Shown here: one piece after another, positions 54,147 to 63,933 of the stretch
Layout of the letters: the number at the start of each line of letters is the position of its first letter
Numbering within the stretch: position 1 is the first letter of the stretch
Source: Acetobacter sicerae
GTDB taxonomy: Bacteria > Pseudomonadota > Alphaproteobacteria > Acetobacterales > Acetobacteraceae
Length of the DNA stretch: 64,000 bases
Assembly: GCF_011516765.1 (NCBI RefSeq)
Contig: NZ_JAAABN010000007.1
Span: forward strand, 1-64,000
Direction: 5' to 3'
Notes under the pieces: generated by a model
What the model was told of the DNA's origin: nothing
Databases searched by the model: none
Seen by the model: the letters and a program-made list of their open reading frames with translations, nothing else
Program-made: the position numbers and the translations under genes

Positions 54147-55097
54147 ATGTTTCCGGATTCCTCACAAGCCGCGCAGGCGGAGCCAGCCTTTCTGTCAGAC
54201 AGTCTGTCAGTTGAAGACGTACGGGCTGCGGTTGCCCGCGACAAAATCGACCCGTGGCGCGCTCCTGATGTCTCCTCCGGCAAGGGGCAGTCAGACGAGA
54301 ATTTCCCGGTCGGCTCGGTGCTGTTTGCGCGCGCCATGCGCAATCATGTGCATGCATATTATGATTTCGCCCGGTTCAGCGATGATGTGACGGACAGCGA
54401 TCAGCTGACGCCCAAGGAAAAAGTGGCGCGTCTGGATGCGATGGAAGACATCGTGCATGGACGTGCGCAGGCGCCTGATCGCAAGGATGCCCGCTCCGCT
54501 GCGCGCGTGCGGGAGATGCTGCTGCGCACGGGATTACCGTTCGAGGTTGCAACCGATCTGCTGGTTGCTTTCCGGGAGGATGCGGTCAAAGCACGCTACG
54601 CGTCTCAGGCTGAGCTCGACCGTTATTGCCATTACTCTGCGAATCCGGTCGGACGGTTTCTGCTGGGCCTGCATGGCGAAAGCGAAAAAACTTTTCCGGC
54701 GTCCGATGCGCTCTGCACATCGTTGCAGATTCTTAACCATCTTCAGGATTGTCAGAACGACCTTCGCGTTCTGAAGCGGAGCTATGTGCCCGTGGACCTT
54801 CTTGCGGCGCAGGGGCTCGGTGTAGAGGCTGTTCTGGAAAACACGACCTCCCCGTCATTGCGTCGCGTTTTCGACATATTGCTCGACGAGACAGATCGCC
54901 TGAACGGGGTGGCTCTTGGGCTGCTGCGTCAGGTAAGGGATCGTCGGATGCGGATGTATTGCGGCGCTGTCGTAAGACTGGCGCATCTGCTGGCGGCCCG
55001 TCTACGCGCCGGAGATCCGCTGGCGGAGCGGGTGGCGCTGACGAAAGCGGATTTCGCACGGGCGGCAGTTGCGGCCCTGGGAAGCTGGAAGAACTGA
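54147..55097 (+). CDS. hpnC: Squalene synthase-like HpnC
   Basis: 316 residues, trans-isoprenyl diphosphate synthase head-to-head fold. First Asp-rich motif YYDFARFSDDVTDSD, second NHLQDCQNDLRVLKRSYVP. In the bacterial three-step route, HpnD makes presqualene diphosphate, HpnC turns it to hydroxysqualene and HpnE reduces this to squalene. It is the first of five co-directional genes ending with hpnG. No ribosome-binding site of note; length usual. Confidence 0.93.
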   Translation: MFPDSSQAAQAEPAFLSDSLSVEDVRAAVARDKIDPWRAPDVSSGKGQSDENFPVGSVLFARAMRNHVHAYYDFARFSDDVTDSDQLTPKEKVARLDAMEDIVHGRAQAPDRKDARSAARVREMLLRTGLPFEVATDLLVAFREDAVKARYASQAELDRYCHYSANPVGRFLLGLHGESEKTFPASDALCTSLQILNHLQDCQNDLRVLKRSYVPVDLLAAQGLGVEAVLENTTSPSLRRVFDILLDETDRLNGVALGLLRQVRDRRMRMYCGAVVRLAHLLAARLRAGDPLAERVALTKADFARAAVAALGSWKN

Positions 55098-55200
55098 CAT
55101 GCCTGCCGGAAGACGGGTCCGGGGGCAGGACTGACAAGACGGGGGGTGTTTGCTCCCGCTGGACTATTGGGCGGTACGGAACCGTCCGGGAAAGGATGCC

Positions 55201-56103
55201 ATGACTGACGTACTCGGAACGCATGACGAACCCACGCCGCTCGGCTGTGACCCGACCGATCTTGCGCGCGTCGAGGCGATCGTGCGGCAGGCGGGAACGT
55301 CATTCGCCGCGGGGATGCGCATTCTGCCGCCTTATCGTCGCTATGGCATGTATGCGATCTATGCGTTCTGCCGGATGGTGGACGATATCGCGGATGGTGA
55401 TGTGCCGTCCCTGAGCGGGCCGGAGCACGCAAAGGAGCGGGAAGCGCGCCTCAATGAATGGCGTGAGCGTATTGGCCGCCTTTACGACGACAAGCCTCAG
55501 GATGCGCTGGACCGGGTGCTGCATGCCTCCATCCGCTTCTTCTCGCTGAAACAGAAAGATTTTGACGACGTGATCGACGGCATGATCATGGACGCCACAG
55601 GGCCGATCGTGGCTCCGACCGAAGAAACGCTGGATCTTTACTGTGATCGCGTGGCTTCTGCTGTCGGGCGTCTGTCCGTGCATGTGTTCGGCGACAGTTC
55701 GAAACACGCCGAGCGGGTGGCCTATCACCTTGGCCGTGCGCTCCAGTTGACCAACATCCTGCGCGACGTGGCGGAGGATGCGCGGATCGGTCGCCTGTAT
55801 CTGCCGAAGGAACTGCTGGCCCGTTTTGATGTGCCTGCTGACCCGCAGAAAGCACTGTCAGTTCCCGGTCTGGCCGGTGTGATGCAGATTTTGTCAGTCC
55901 GGGCGCAGGATCACTTCCGTCAGGCTTTCCGGGCTATGAAGAAATGTGACCGCAAGGCGATGGTGCCGGCCCGCATGATGGGTGGCTGCTATCTGTCGAT
56001 CCTGAACGCGCTGACGAAGCGGGGATGGGCGCATGTCCGCACGCCGCTGGCGGTCTCCAAGGTCAGCAAGGCGGTCGGCGTCGTGCAGGCTTTCGCGGCC
56101 TGA
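55201..56103 (+). CDS. hpnD: Presqualene diphosphate synthase HpnD
   Basis: 300 residues from ATG 55201 (AAAGGA 4 bases upstream). Motif YAIYAFCRMVDDIADGD and the second TNILRDVAEDARIGRLYLPKE are both complete. Condenses two farnesyl diphosphates. It starts 103 bases after hpnC; hpnE begins 6 bases after its stop, so D-E are tightly linked. Confidence 0.95.
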   Translation: MTDVLGTHDEPTPLGCDPTDLARVEAIVRQAGTSFAAGMRILPPYRRYGMYAIYAFCRMVDDIADGDVPSLSGPEHAKEREARLNEWRERIGRLYDDKPQDALDRVLHASIRFFSLKQKDFDDVIDGMIMDATGPIVAPTEETLDLYCDRVASAVGRLSVHVFGDSSKHAERVAYHLGRALQLTNILRDVAEDARIGRLYLPKELLARFDVPADPQKALSVPGLAGVMQILSVRAQDHFRQAFRAMKKCDRKAMVPARMMGGCYLSILNALTKRGWAHVRTPLAVSKVSKAVGVVQAFAA

Positions 56104-56109
56104 TCAGGG

Positions 56110-57414
56110 ATGGCGCGTCGGGTTCATATCGTCGGTGGTGGTCTGTCCGGACTTTCGGCAGCCGTGGAGGTCGCGGGCAGCGGCCAGCATGTCATTGTGC
56201 ATGAGGCCGGTCCGGCCTGCGGTGGCCGGGCGCGTTCCTATGAAGACAGGAAGCTCGGCTGTCGGATCGATAACGGCAACCATCTGCTGCTGACGGCGAA
56301 CGAGGCGGTTTTCCGCTATATGGGGCTGATCGGCGCGCTGAACACGTTGCAGGGACCGGACGAGCCGATTTTTCCGTTTGTCGATCTCCAGAAGCCCTGC
56401 GTATGGACGCTGGATCTCTCCATGGGCCGCGTGCCGTGGTGGGTGTTCAGTCCGACCCGCCGTGTGCCGGGCATGCGGCTCAGTGAACTGCTCAGTCTGA
56501 AGCGCCTGATTGACGCGCAGCCAAATCAGGTTGTGTCGGACTGCCTGCTGCCGGGTGAATTCTCACGTCGCCTGCTCGATCCGTTCTCTATCGCTGCCCT
56601 GAACACTCCGAGCAACGAGGCCAGTGCGGCTTTGCTCGGTCATGTGATCAGTGAATCGCTGGCCAGGGGGGGGCGCGCCTGCCTGCCGCGTTTCCCGAAG
56701 ATCGGTTTGTCCGAGAGTCTGGTGGACCCGGCTCTGGCGCATCTTTCCATTCTGAAAGCCGAAGTCCGTACGGGCCGCCGCGTCACCGGTCTGGAAACCA
56801 CGAACGGTCGTGTCACGGCGCTGGTCTTCCCTGACGAACGAATCGATATCGGCGAGGACGACGCTGTCATTCTGGCCGTGACCGCGCCAGTTGCTGCCGG
56901 ACTGCTGAAGGATGTGCTGCCTGCTCTGGTGGTGCCGGACGAGTTTGAAGGCATTTTCAACGCACATTTCCGTCTTGAGCGCCCTCCGGCGCCGGTGGGT
57001 GCTTTTGCGAAGACCCGTTTTGTCGGTGTCGTGGGCGCCGTAACGGAATGGATTTTCCTCAAGGATGACATTCTCTCGGTTACGGTCAGTGCGGCGAACC
57101 GTTATGCCGACCGTGATCCCGAGGATCTTGGACGGCAGATCTGGCAGGAGGTGCGTCAGGCGATGGACGGACTTCTGGCAGGTCCGCTTCCCGTCGAACC
57201 ACCTTTGCAGAGACTGGTGTGGGAGAAGCGTGCAACCTTCGCCGCGACGCCCTCGCAGTTGCGGAAGAGGCCCGGTGCTGCGACAGGTCTTGTCAATCTG
57301 GCGCTGGCCGGGGACTGGACGGCGACGGGTTTGCCCGCCACCATCGACGGTTCCATTCGTTCCGGCGTCGCCGCCGTGAAGGCGCTTGGGCTTCGCGGTC
57401 CCATGTCTGACTGA
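56110..57414 (+). CDS. hpnE: Hydroxysqualene dehydroxylase HpnE
   Basis: 434 residues, FAD-dependent amine-oxidase-like fold. The FAD loop is HIVGGGLSGLSAAVEVAGSG with GGRARSYED, and the C-terminal FAD end is LAGDWTATGLPATIDGSIRSG. Reduces hydroxysqualene to squalene in bacteria. Its start is 6 bases after hpnD; about 110 bases separate it from the cyclase gene. Confidence 0.94.
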   Translation: MARRVHIVGGGLSGLSAAVEVAGSGQHVIVHEAGPACGGRARSYEDRKLGCRIDNGNHLLLTANEAVFRYMGLIGALNTLQGPDEPIFPFVDLQKPCVWTLDLSMGRVPWWVFSPTRRVPGMRLSELLSLKRLIDAQPNQVVSDCLLPGEFSRRLLDPFSIAALNTPSNEASAALLGHVISESLARGGRACLPRFPKIGLSESLVDPALAHLSILKAEVRTGRRVTGLETTNGRVTALVFPDERIDIGEDDAVILAVTAPVAAGLLKDVLPALVVPDEFEGIFNAHFRLERPPAPVGAFAKTRFVGVVGAVTEWIFLKDDILSVTVSAANRYADRDPEDLGRQIWQEVRQAMDGLLAGPLPVEPPLQRLVWEKRATFAATPSQLRKRPGAATGLVNLALAGDWTATGLPATIDGSIRSGVAAVKALGLRGPMSD

Positions 57415-57524
57415 TGGGATCTGACTGATTTTGATTCGGGTTTCACGGTAAGGCCGTGGATTGCGTTAATGATTGACACGATTTCTGAAGAGACGTGTTT
57501 CTACTGGGGGAATGACTGCAGGCC

Positions 57525-59516
57525 ATGCTGGACGATGTAACGAACTCTGCCACTACCGAGAACACAGGGTCGGCCTTCAGCGAACTGACCTCCAGTGAAC
57601 TGGATCGTGTGGTCGAGCGTGCTCATGCGGCACTCGGTGGCAAGCAGAATGACGACGGTCACTGGGTTTTCGAACTGGAAGCCGATGCGACCATTCCGGC
57701 GGAATATGTCCTGCTTGAGCACTTCCTCGACCGGATCGACCAGCCTCTGGAAGACAAGATCGGCGTCTATCTGCGCCGTATTCAGGGCGAGCACGGCGGC
57801 TGGCCGCTCTACCATGACGGCGATTTCAACATCTCCGCGACGGTGAAAGCCTATTACGCGCTGAAGTGCATCGGTGACGACATCAATGCGCCGCACATGC
57901 AGCGCGCCCGTCAGGCGGTTCTCGATCATGGCGGCGCTGAACGCACCAACGTCTTCACACGTTTCCAGCTGGCGCTGTTCGGAGAAGTTCCCTGGCACGG
58001 TACGCCGGTCATGCCGGTTGAACTGATGCTGCTGCCGCGCTCGGCGTTTTTCTCTGTCTGGAACATGTCCTACTGGTCACGCACTGTGATCGCCCCGTTG
58101 CTGGTGCTGGCGGCGCTGCGTCCTGTCGCGGTCAATCCGCGTGGCGTGCATGTGCAGGAACTGTTCGTCACACCACCGGATCAGGTGAAAGACTGGATCA
58201 GGGGACCTTATCGTTCCAGGTGGGGTCATGCCTTCAAGGTGCTGGATCAGGTTCTGCGTCCGGTGGTGAAGCTGATCCCGCAGAAAGTGCATGAGAAGGC
58301 CATCAAGGCGTCGGTGGACTTTATCGAGCCACGTCTGAACGGCATTGATGGTCTCGGCGCCATTTATCCTGCGATGGCCAATACGGTGATGATGTATCGC
58401 GCCATGGGCGTGCCGGACAGCGATCCACGGGCCAATACGGCGTGGGAGTCGGTCCGGGCGCTTCTGGTCGATCATGGTGATGAAGTGTACTGCCAGCCCT
58501 GCGTGTCGCCCATCTGGGATACCGGTCTTGCTGGTCATGCCATGATGGAAGCGGGCAGTGGCTCCGACCCGATCGCCCGGAAGGAAACGGAAGAGAAGAT
58601 GGCGAAGGCGGCTGAATGGCTGCGTGACCGCCAGATTCTGGATGTGAAGGGTGACTGGGCGATCAACCGGCCTGACCTTGAGCCGGGTGGCTGGGCCTTC
58701 CAGTATCGCAATGACTATTATCCGGATGTGGACGATACAGCGGTTGTCGGCATGCTGCTGCATCGCCAGAACGACCCGGCCAATGATGAAGCGATTGAGC
58801 GCGCCCGCAAGTGGATTGTGGGGATGCAGAGCACCAATGGCGGCTGGGGCGCATTCGATGTCGATAATGACAAGGAACTGCTGAACCACATTCCGTTCTC
58901 GGATCACGGCGCGCTTCTTGATCCGCCGACAGCCGACGTGACGGCGCGCTGTGTGTCTTTCCTTGCGCAGCTTGGTCACGCTGAGGATCGTCCGGTGATT
59001 GAGCGCGCTCTGGAATATCTGCGCGGCGATCAGGAAAAGGATGGTTCCTGGTTTGGTCGGTGGGGCACCAATTACATTTATGGCACATGGTCTGTCCTGT
59101 GCGCGCTGAACGCGGCCGGTGTTTCCCATGATGATCCGATGGTGGTGCGCGCCGTGGAATGGCTCCGTTCCGTCCAGCGTCCTGATGGTGGCTGGGGCGA
59201 AGGGTGTGAGAGCTACGAAGACGGCCCTCGTGGCCAGTACAAGGAAAGCCTTCCGTCCCAGACGGCGTGGGCGGTGCTGGGTATGATGGCGGTTGGTCGT
59301 CGTGATGATCCGGCCGTGGTGCGCGGAATCGCGTGGCTGTCAAAACAGCAGGGTGAAAATGGCGAGTGGGAAGAGGATCCCTACAACGCCGTTGGTTTCC
59401 CCAAGGTGTTCTATCTCAAGTATCACGGTTACAGGCAGTTCTTCCCGCTTCTGGCCGTGTCACGTTACCGGAATCTCAAGAGCAGCAACTCCGGTGAAGT
59501 GAGCTACGGTTTCTGA
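57525..59516 (+). CDS. shc: Squalene-hopene cyclase
   Basis: 663 residues. The catalytic acid motif DVDDTA is at residues 401-406 (Asp401-Val-Asp-Asp404). Several QW repeats are visible: NGGWGAFDVDND, DGSWFGRWGTNYIYGTW, DGGWGEGCESYED and NGEWEEDPYNAVGFP. Cyclises squalene to hopene and hopanol in a membrane-bound, monotopic enzyme. Length typical. hpnG begins 3 bases after the stop. Also called hpnF. Confidence 0.98.
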   Translation: MLDDVTNSATTENTGSAFSELTSSELDRVVERAHAALGGKQNDDGHWVFELEADATIPAEYVLLEHFLDRIDQPLEDKIGVYLRRIQGEHGGWPLYHDGDFNISATVKAYYALKCIGDDINAPHMQRARQAVLDHGGAERTNVFTRFQLALFGEVPWHGTPVMPVELMLLPRSAFFSVWNMSYWSRTVIAPLLVLAALRPVAVNPRGVHVQELFVTPPDQVKDWIRGPYRSRWGHAFKVLDQVLRPVVKLIPQKVHEKAIKASVDFIEPRLNGIDGLGAIYPAMANTVMMYRAMGVPDSDPRANTAWESVRALLVDHGDEVYCQPCVSPIWDTGLAGHAMMEAGSGSDPIARKETEEKMAKAAEWLRDRQILDVKGDWAINRPDLEPGGWAFQYRNDYYPDVDDTAVVGMLLHRQNDPANDEAIERARKWIVGMQSTNGGWGAFDVDNDKELLNHIPFSDHGALLDPPTADVTARCVSFLAQLGHAEDRPVIERALEYLRGDQEKDGSWFGRWGTNYIYGTWSVLCALNAAGVSHDDPMVVRAVEWLRSVQRPDGGWGEGCESYEDGPRGQYKESLPSQTAWAVLGMMAVGRRDDPAVVRGIAWLSKQQGENGEWEEDPYNAVGFPKVFYLKYHGYRQFFPLLAVSRYRNLKSSNSGEVSYGF

Positions 59517-59519
59517 GCC

Positions 59520-60209
59520 ATGAACAAGAGCCTTCTTTCTCCTGCCGATATCGGATTTCTTGTGGGACTGAAGGCTGAGGCCTCTCTTCTGCGACAGTTC
59601 TTTCCCGGATCGCCGGTCGCGATCAGCGGGGCCACACGGGAGGGCGCACAGAAAGGCGCCGCACGACTGATTGCTTCCGGCGTGCCTTCTGTCGTGTCGT
59701 TCGGCCTGGCGGCGGGACTGGATCCCGCGCTCAGGCCCGGCACGATTCTTGTGCCGGACGCAGTAGTGAAAGACGGAAAACTTTATCCCTGTTCACCGAC
59801 TGTGCGGCGTCGTCTTGGGGCGGATGGAAGCTCCGGCGTGGTGGCGGGTGCGCTGCTGCACAGTGATGTCGTCGTACTGACTGCCGAAGAAAAGCAGCGT
59901 CTGGCCATGGAAAGCGGCTGCTGTGCTCTTGATATGGAGAGCGGCTTTCTGGCGGCGGCGGCGCAGGCCGTGAAACGGCCTTTCGGTGTGCTGCGTGTGG
60001 TGTGTGATCCGGCTGACCGGACGCTGCCTCCTGCTGCGGGCATTGCGCTTTCTCCGGATGGTGGTCTGGGTGCGGGCGCTCTGATGTCATCGCTGCTGCG
60101 TAATCCTCTCCAGATTGGCAGTCTGATCCGTCTTGGAAGTGATGCTTCCCGGGCCCGTCACGCCATGCAGCGTTTTCTGGAAGTTAAGGCTTCTGCCCTA
60201 TCATCGTAA
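59520..60209 (+). CDS. hpnG: Hopanoid-associated phosphorylase HpnG
   Basis: 229 residues, purine/uridine phosphorylase superfamily. GLAAGLDPALRPGTILVPDAV, a CALDMESGFLAAAAQAVKRPF motif with the substrate-binding Met-Glu-Ser and VVCDPADRTLPPAA. In other bacteria HpnG removes adenine from adenosylhopane to give ribosylhopane (phosphorylated). HpnH, the radical-SAM enzyme that makes adenosylhopane, is not in the window, so it must be elsewhere for the pathway to work. Confidence 0.93.
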   Translation: MNKSLLSPADIGFLVGLKAEASLLRQFFPGSPVAISGATREGAQKGAARLIASGVPSVVSFGLAAGLDPALRPGTILVPDAVVKDGKLYPCSPTVRRRLGADGSSGVVAGALLHSDVVVLTAEEKQRLAMESGCCALDMESGFLAAAAQAVKRPFGVLRVVCDPADRTLPPAAGIALSPDGGLGAGALMSSLLRNPLQIGSLIRLGSDASRARHAMQRFLEVKASALSS

Positions 60210-60356
60210 TGCTGCAGAAGACGGGACGTCTGCGAGGTAGTCGGGAATTATGCCTGAATACACCTTGTAGCCGTGGCGTTTCTGGCCTCTTCCAGAGTGT
60301 TCTGCATGAAGAGTGTGTTTTGAATTGGTATGTTCTGAAGGAGGGGTGTTTTTAAT

Positions 60357-60428
60357 ATGCCTTCCGGACAGTGCTTTATCCTAGGGTGTGCTTTTTGGCG
60401 CAGACCAGGGAAACGAGGATTTTCATGA
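60357..60428 (+). other. Possible 23-codon leader reading frame upstream of the glycosyltransferase
   Basis: AGGAGGGG (60339-60346) precedes ATG 60357 by 10 bases. The 23-codon frame (contains two Cys and two Trp/Phe-rich turns) ends at TGA 60426-60428, overlapping the ATG of the next gene (ATGA). Such an overlap would allow translational coupling. Whether the peptide is made is unknown. Confidence 0.35.
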
Positions 60429-62941
60429 AAGCTCCCTTGCCGACTTCCCGTCAGATTACACAGTTTATTGGTTATTTTGATCATCTGGATGGTCTGGAAG
60501 TAAAAGGCTGGGCCTGCAATCTGGCCGCGCCGCGTGTACCTGCCACGCTCCATGTCATCGTTGACGGACAGGAAATCGGGTCACTGGCCTGCGATCTGCC
60601 CCGTCCGGATGTGCAGGAAAATATCGGGGTCATGACGCCCAATCTGGGTTTTTCCTTCAGACTTCCGGATTCCCTTGCTGATGGCAAAGAACATCGGATC
60701 GGTCTGCGGTTTCCGAACCGGTCCGTCGTACCCTGTCTGGTGACAGATGACGGCTCGATCAAACAGGAAGATATCACAGTCGTTTTTCAACCGCAGTTCA
60801 ATTACGAATCCTGCGTGGATGGTTTCACGCGTGGCGCGCTGCGTGGATGGGTGCAGCGTATCAATACGGCGGACGGCACCCGGGAAGGCCAGTGTGAGGT
60901 CGCTGTCTTTATGGACGGTGCACCTTTCGCCCGTATTCGCGCGGACCGTTTCAGGGGCGATGTTGCGGCCGCTGTCGGCGGCGACGCCAATTGCGGCTTC
61001 GAACTGGTTATTCCGAAACATCGGCGTCAGACAGGCACGAGAACAATCCGTTTTCTGGCTGTGCCGGGTGATGTGGAACTGATGGGCAGCCCTGTCACCA
61101 CGTCGCTGGTCGACAACAAGCTGGAAGAACATCTGCTCGGCGTCAGTGAGACCATTGCGAGACTGCACCGTGAGATCTCTTCCCTGCGTGCGACGGTAAG
61201 CAACCTGCTGCCCGAGCAGCGTTTCAATCTTGGCGATTATGACAACTGGGCGCGGCGGTATTTCAATGTCCTGCGGGCCCGGGTGGCGGAGCGTCGGCAG
61301 CAGCTTGGTCCTGACTTTGTCGCTAAAGGGCCGTTGGTGAGTGTCATCTGTCCGACCTACAAACCGGATATGACGGATTTCATTGCTGCCGTTGAATCTG
61401 TGATGGCGCAGACCTGGAGCAACTGGGAACTCATCGTTGTGGATGACGGAGGTAAGTCTCTGGAAGTTGCGGCGAGGATGGCGGAATATTGCCGGAATGA
61501 TCCCCGCATCAAACTGATCCGTCTCAAGAAAAATCTTGGAATTTCCGGAGCGACGAACGAAGGCGTCAAGGCGGCTAAAGGCGAGTGGGTCGCTTTCTTC
61601 GATCATGATGACGCCATGGTTGACGTGGCTCTGGAAGCCATGTTGCAGGCAGCAGCCGGACTTGATCCGCAGGTGATTTATTCAGACGAGGACAAGGTCG
61701 ATCAGGCGGGCTATTTCCTCGAGCCGAATTTCAAGCCGGACTTTGATTACCGGTATCTTCTGGGCTGTAATTACATCTGTCATCTCACCATGGTGCGTAA
61801 CGAGGTTTTGCAACAGGTTGGAGATCTGAACGCCAGTTATGACGGCGCACAGGATCATGACCTGATGCTGCGTCTGACGGAGATTGTGCCACGGGAAGGC
61901 TTCCTGCATGTGCCGGAGGTTCTTTATCACTGGCGGAAAACACCGAATTCGACAGCAATGACGATCAGCAACAAGCAGTATGCTGTGAATGCAGGCGTTC
62001 GGGCGGTTGCGGATCATCTGAGACGTGTCGGGCATGATGCGCGGGTCGAGGCGATCAATGATCTGACCATCTATAATGTCTGGTGGGGCATAAACCGCGA
62101 GCCGACGGTTTCCATCATTATTCCGTTCCGCAATCAGGCTGATCTGACAAGGGAATGTGTCTCACGCATTCTGGAGCATACGGACTACAAGGCCTACGAC
62201 ATTATTCTGATTGATAACTGGTCGACGGATGAAGACGCGCTTGCTTTCTGCAAGGAGATGTCCCGTAAAAAAAGGGTCCAGGTTCTTTCGATTCAGGAAG
62301 AATTCAATTTCTCACGCCTGAATAATCTTGCCGCCGCTTCAAGTTCGTCCGAATTCTTGTTCTTCATGAATAACGATCTTTTCGTGGACGATCCCAAATG
62401 GCTGAAAACCATTGTGGGTGAGGCGATGGCTGGTGAGGATATCGGTGCAGTCGGCGGAAAGTTTGTTTATCCCAACGGGGCGATTCAGCATGTCGGTGTC
62501 GTTGTCGGGCCCGATGGCGTAGCCTCACACGTGCATCGTGGCCTGCAGGCGCATGAATACGGTTATATTTCCCGTGCGATCCTGTCCCATGAAGTCACGG
62601 CTGTTACAGCCGCCGGCATGCTGGTGCGTGCCGAAGCCTTCCGTGAAGTTGGTGGCTTTGACGAGGTAAATCTGAAAGTCGCCTATAACGACGTTGATCT
62701 CTGCCTGAAGATGCGTGAAGCGGGGTGGCGTATTATCCAGTGCAACAACTTCCTCGCGGTTCACCATGAGAGCGTGTCGCGTGGGAGTGATGATCGTCCC
62801 GAGCATGAGGCCCGGTTCTTTGCCGAGACCCAGCATATGCATCAGCACTGGGGTGATCATGCGATTTATCAGCATGATCCGGCCTACTCCCCCCACTTCA
62901 TGCTTGATCAGAGTTATTACGATCTCGTCACGCCGGAATAA
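60425..62941 (+). CDS. Large bimodular family 2 glycosyltransferase
   Basis: 838 residues from ATG 60425 (GAGG 6 bases upstream). Residues 1-about 250 form two beta-rich segments of unknown family (FIGYFDHLDGLEVKGWACNL; FTRGALRGWVQRI), followed by a coiled-coil-like linker. First GT2 domain from about 305 (VSVICPTYKPDMTDF, IVVDDGG, FFDHDDAM), second from about 560 (VSIIIPFRNQADL, LIDNWSTDE, FFMNNDLFV). Both DxD-like motifs are kept. Similar proteins extend rhamnan or O-antigen chains. No polysaccharide cluster surrounds it; sugar unknown. Confidence 0.88.
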   Translation: MKAPLPTSRQITQFIGYFDHLDGLEVKGWACNLAAPRVPATLHVIVDGQEIGSLACDLPRPDVQENIGVMTPNLGFSFRLPDSLADGKEHRIGLRFPNRSVVPCLVTDDGSIKQEDITVVFQPQFNYESCVDGFTRGALRGWVQRINTADGTREGQCEVAVFMDGAPFARIRADRFRGDVAAAVGGDANCGFELVIPKHRRQTGTRTIRFLAVPGDVELMGSPVTTSLVDNKLEEHLLGVSETIARLHREISSLRATVSNLLPEQRFNLGDYDNWARRYFNVLRARVAERRQQLGPDFVAKGPLVSVICPTYKPDMTDFIAAVESVMAQTWSNWELIVVDDGGKSLEVAARMAEYCRNDPRIKLIRLKKNLGISGATNEGVKAAKGEWVAFFDHDDAMVDVALEAMLQAAAGLDPQVIYSDEDKVDQAGYFLEPNFKPDFDYRYLLGCNYICHLTMVRNEVLQQVGDLNASYDGAQDHDLMLRLTEIVPREGFLHVPEVLYHWRKTPNSTAMTISNKQYAVNAGVRAVADHLRRVGHDARVEAINDLTIYNVWWGINREPTVSIIIPFRNQADLTRECVSRILEHTDYKAYDIILIDNWSTDEDALAFCKEMSRKKRVQVLSIQEEFNFSRLNNLAAASSSSEFLFFMNNDLFVDDPKWLKTIVGEAMAGEDIGAVGGKFVYPNGAIQHVGVVVGPDGVASHVHRGLQAHEYGYISRAILSHEVTAVTAAGMLVRAEAFREVGGFDEVNLKVAYNDVDLCLKMREAGWRIIQCNNFLAVHHESVSRGSDDRPEHEARFFAETQHMHQHWGDHAIYQHDPAYSPHFMLDQSYYDLVTPE

Positions 62942-63176
62942 GACGAAAATATCAGATCCTGGTCGGGATAACCGGCTTCTGACAGCACCCGCTTCTCTGA
63001 GGCGGATGCTTTTCTATGGAGTTATGGAACTGTTTCATCTGTGCTGATCGAGTGTTTTTCAAACTGGAATCTTCATGAAAGCCAATGCCTCCACACAATC
63101 CTGAGAGCAGATTCATTAACCGATGAAACCGGCTGTGAGGTGATGCTATCCTTCAAGAAAAGAACGGATTTGTCCC

Positions 63177-63866
63177 ATGCATTATCTCTTTGAGCCTCTT
63201 TCGATCCCATCCATTTCTGTTCGTGAGACTGACGCCCGGTTTCCTGTTCGACGGATCTGGTGTGTCGGGCGTAATTATGGAGAGCATACGCGGGAAATGG
63301 GGGGCGATCCTGCGCATGATCTTCCGATCTTTTTTGCAAAGCCCTCTGACGCAGTCACGATGGAAGAGGTTCTTCCCTATCCATTGCACACAGAAAATCT
63401 TCATCACGAAATTGAATTGGCGGTAGCGATCGGTCAGCAGGGCGTGAATATTCCGGTGCAGACAGCGCTGGATCATGTGTTCGGTTATGCCCTGGCGTTG
63501 GACATGACACGGCGCGACCTTCAGGCTGTCGCCAAGAAATCCGGTCAGCCATGGGATCTGAGCAAGGGCTTCGATCAGTCCTGCCCTATCAGCGCGATTG
63601 TACCAGTGGCGCAGTCCGGGCATCTCGTGAAAGGACGGATCAGTCTTGCTGTAAACGGGACGGTTCGTCAGCAGGGGGATATCAGTGACCTGATCTGGCC
63701 AATCCCGGAAATCATTTCCATTCTCTCGAGCTTTGTCGAATTGCGTCCGGGCGATCTTGTTCTGACCGGAACGCCGTCTGGTGTGGGGCCGGTAAAAGTC
63801 GGGGACAGGCTCGAAGGAGAGTGTGAAGGCGTCGGGAAACTTCATGTGCGCTACACGGAACGCTGA
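63177..63866 (+). CDS. Fumarylacetoacetate hydrolase-family protein
   Basis: 229 residues. RRIWCVGRNYGEHTREMG opens the fold, with metal ligands in LHHEIELAVAIG and GYALALDMTRRDLQ, plus GSLVLTGTPSGVGPV-like RPGDLVLTGTPSGVGPV near the end. Members include maleylpyruvate hydrolases, acylpyruvases and oxaloacetate decarboxylases. ATG 63177 has a weak ribosome-binding site. The neighbours do not reveal the substrate. Confidence 0.9.
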   Translation: MHYLFEPLSIPSISVRETDARFPVRRIWCVGRNYGEHTREMGGDPAHDLPIFFAKPSDAVTMEEVLPYPLHTENLHHEIELAVAIGQQGVNIPVQTALDHVFGYALALDMTRRDLQAVAKKSGQPWDLSKGFDQSCPISAIVPVAQSGHLVKGRISLAVNGTVRQQGDISDLIWPIPEIISILSSFVELRPGDLVLTGTPSGVGPVKVGDRLEGECEGVGKLHVRYTER

Positions 63867-63933
63867 AGGTTCCTGCAGAACGGGCGATGTCTCCTAAGCG
63901 GGTTCAGGGATCAGAAAGACACCCCACAACTCG

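Noticed and set aside
58077-59129. A 350-codon open frame opposite squalene-hopene cyclase
   Set aside because: Shadow frame of shc, with unusual His/Arg-rich composition and no domain.
60581-61606. A 341-codon minus-strand frame opposite the large glycosyltransferase
   Set aside because: Shadow frame; no ribosome-binding site or recognisable domain.
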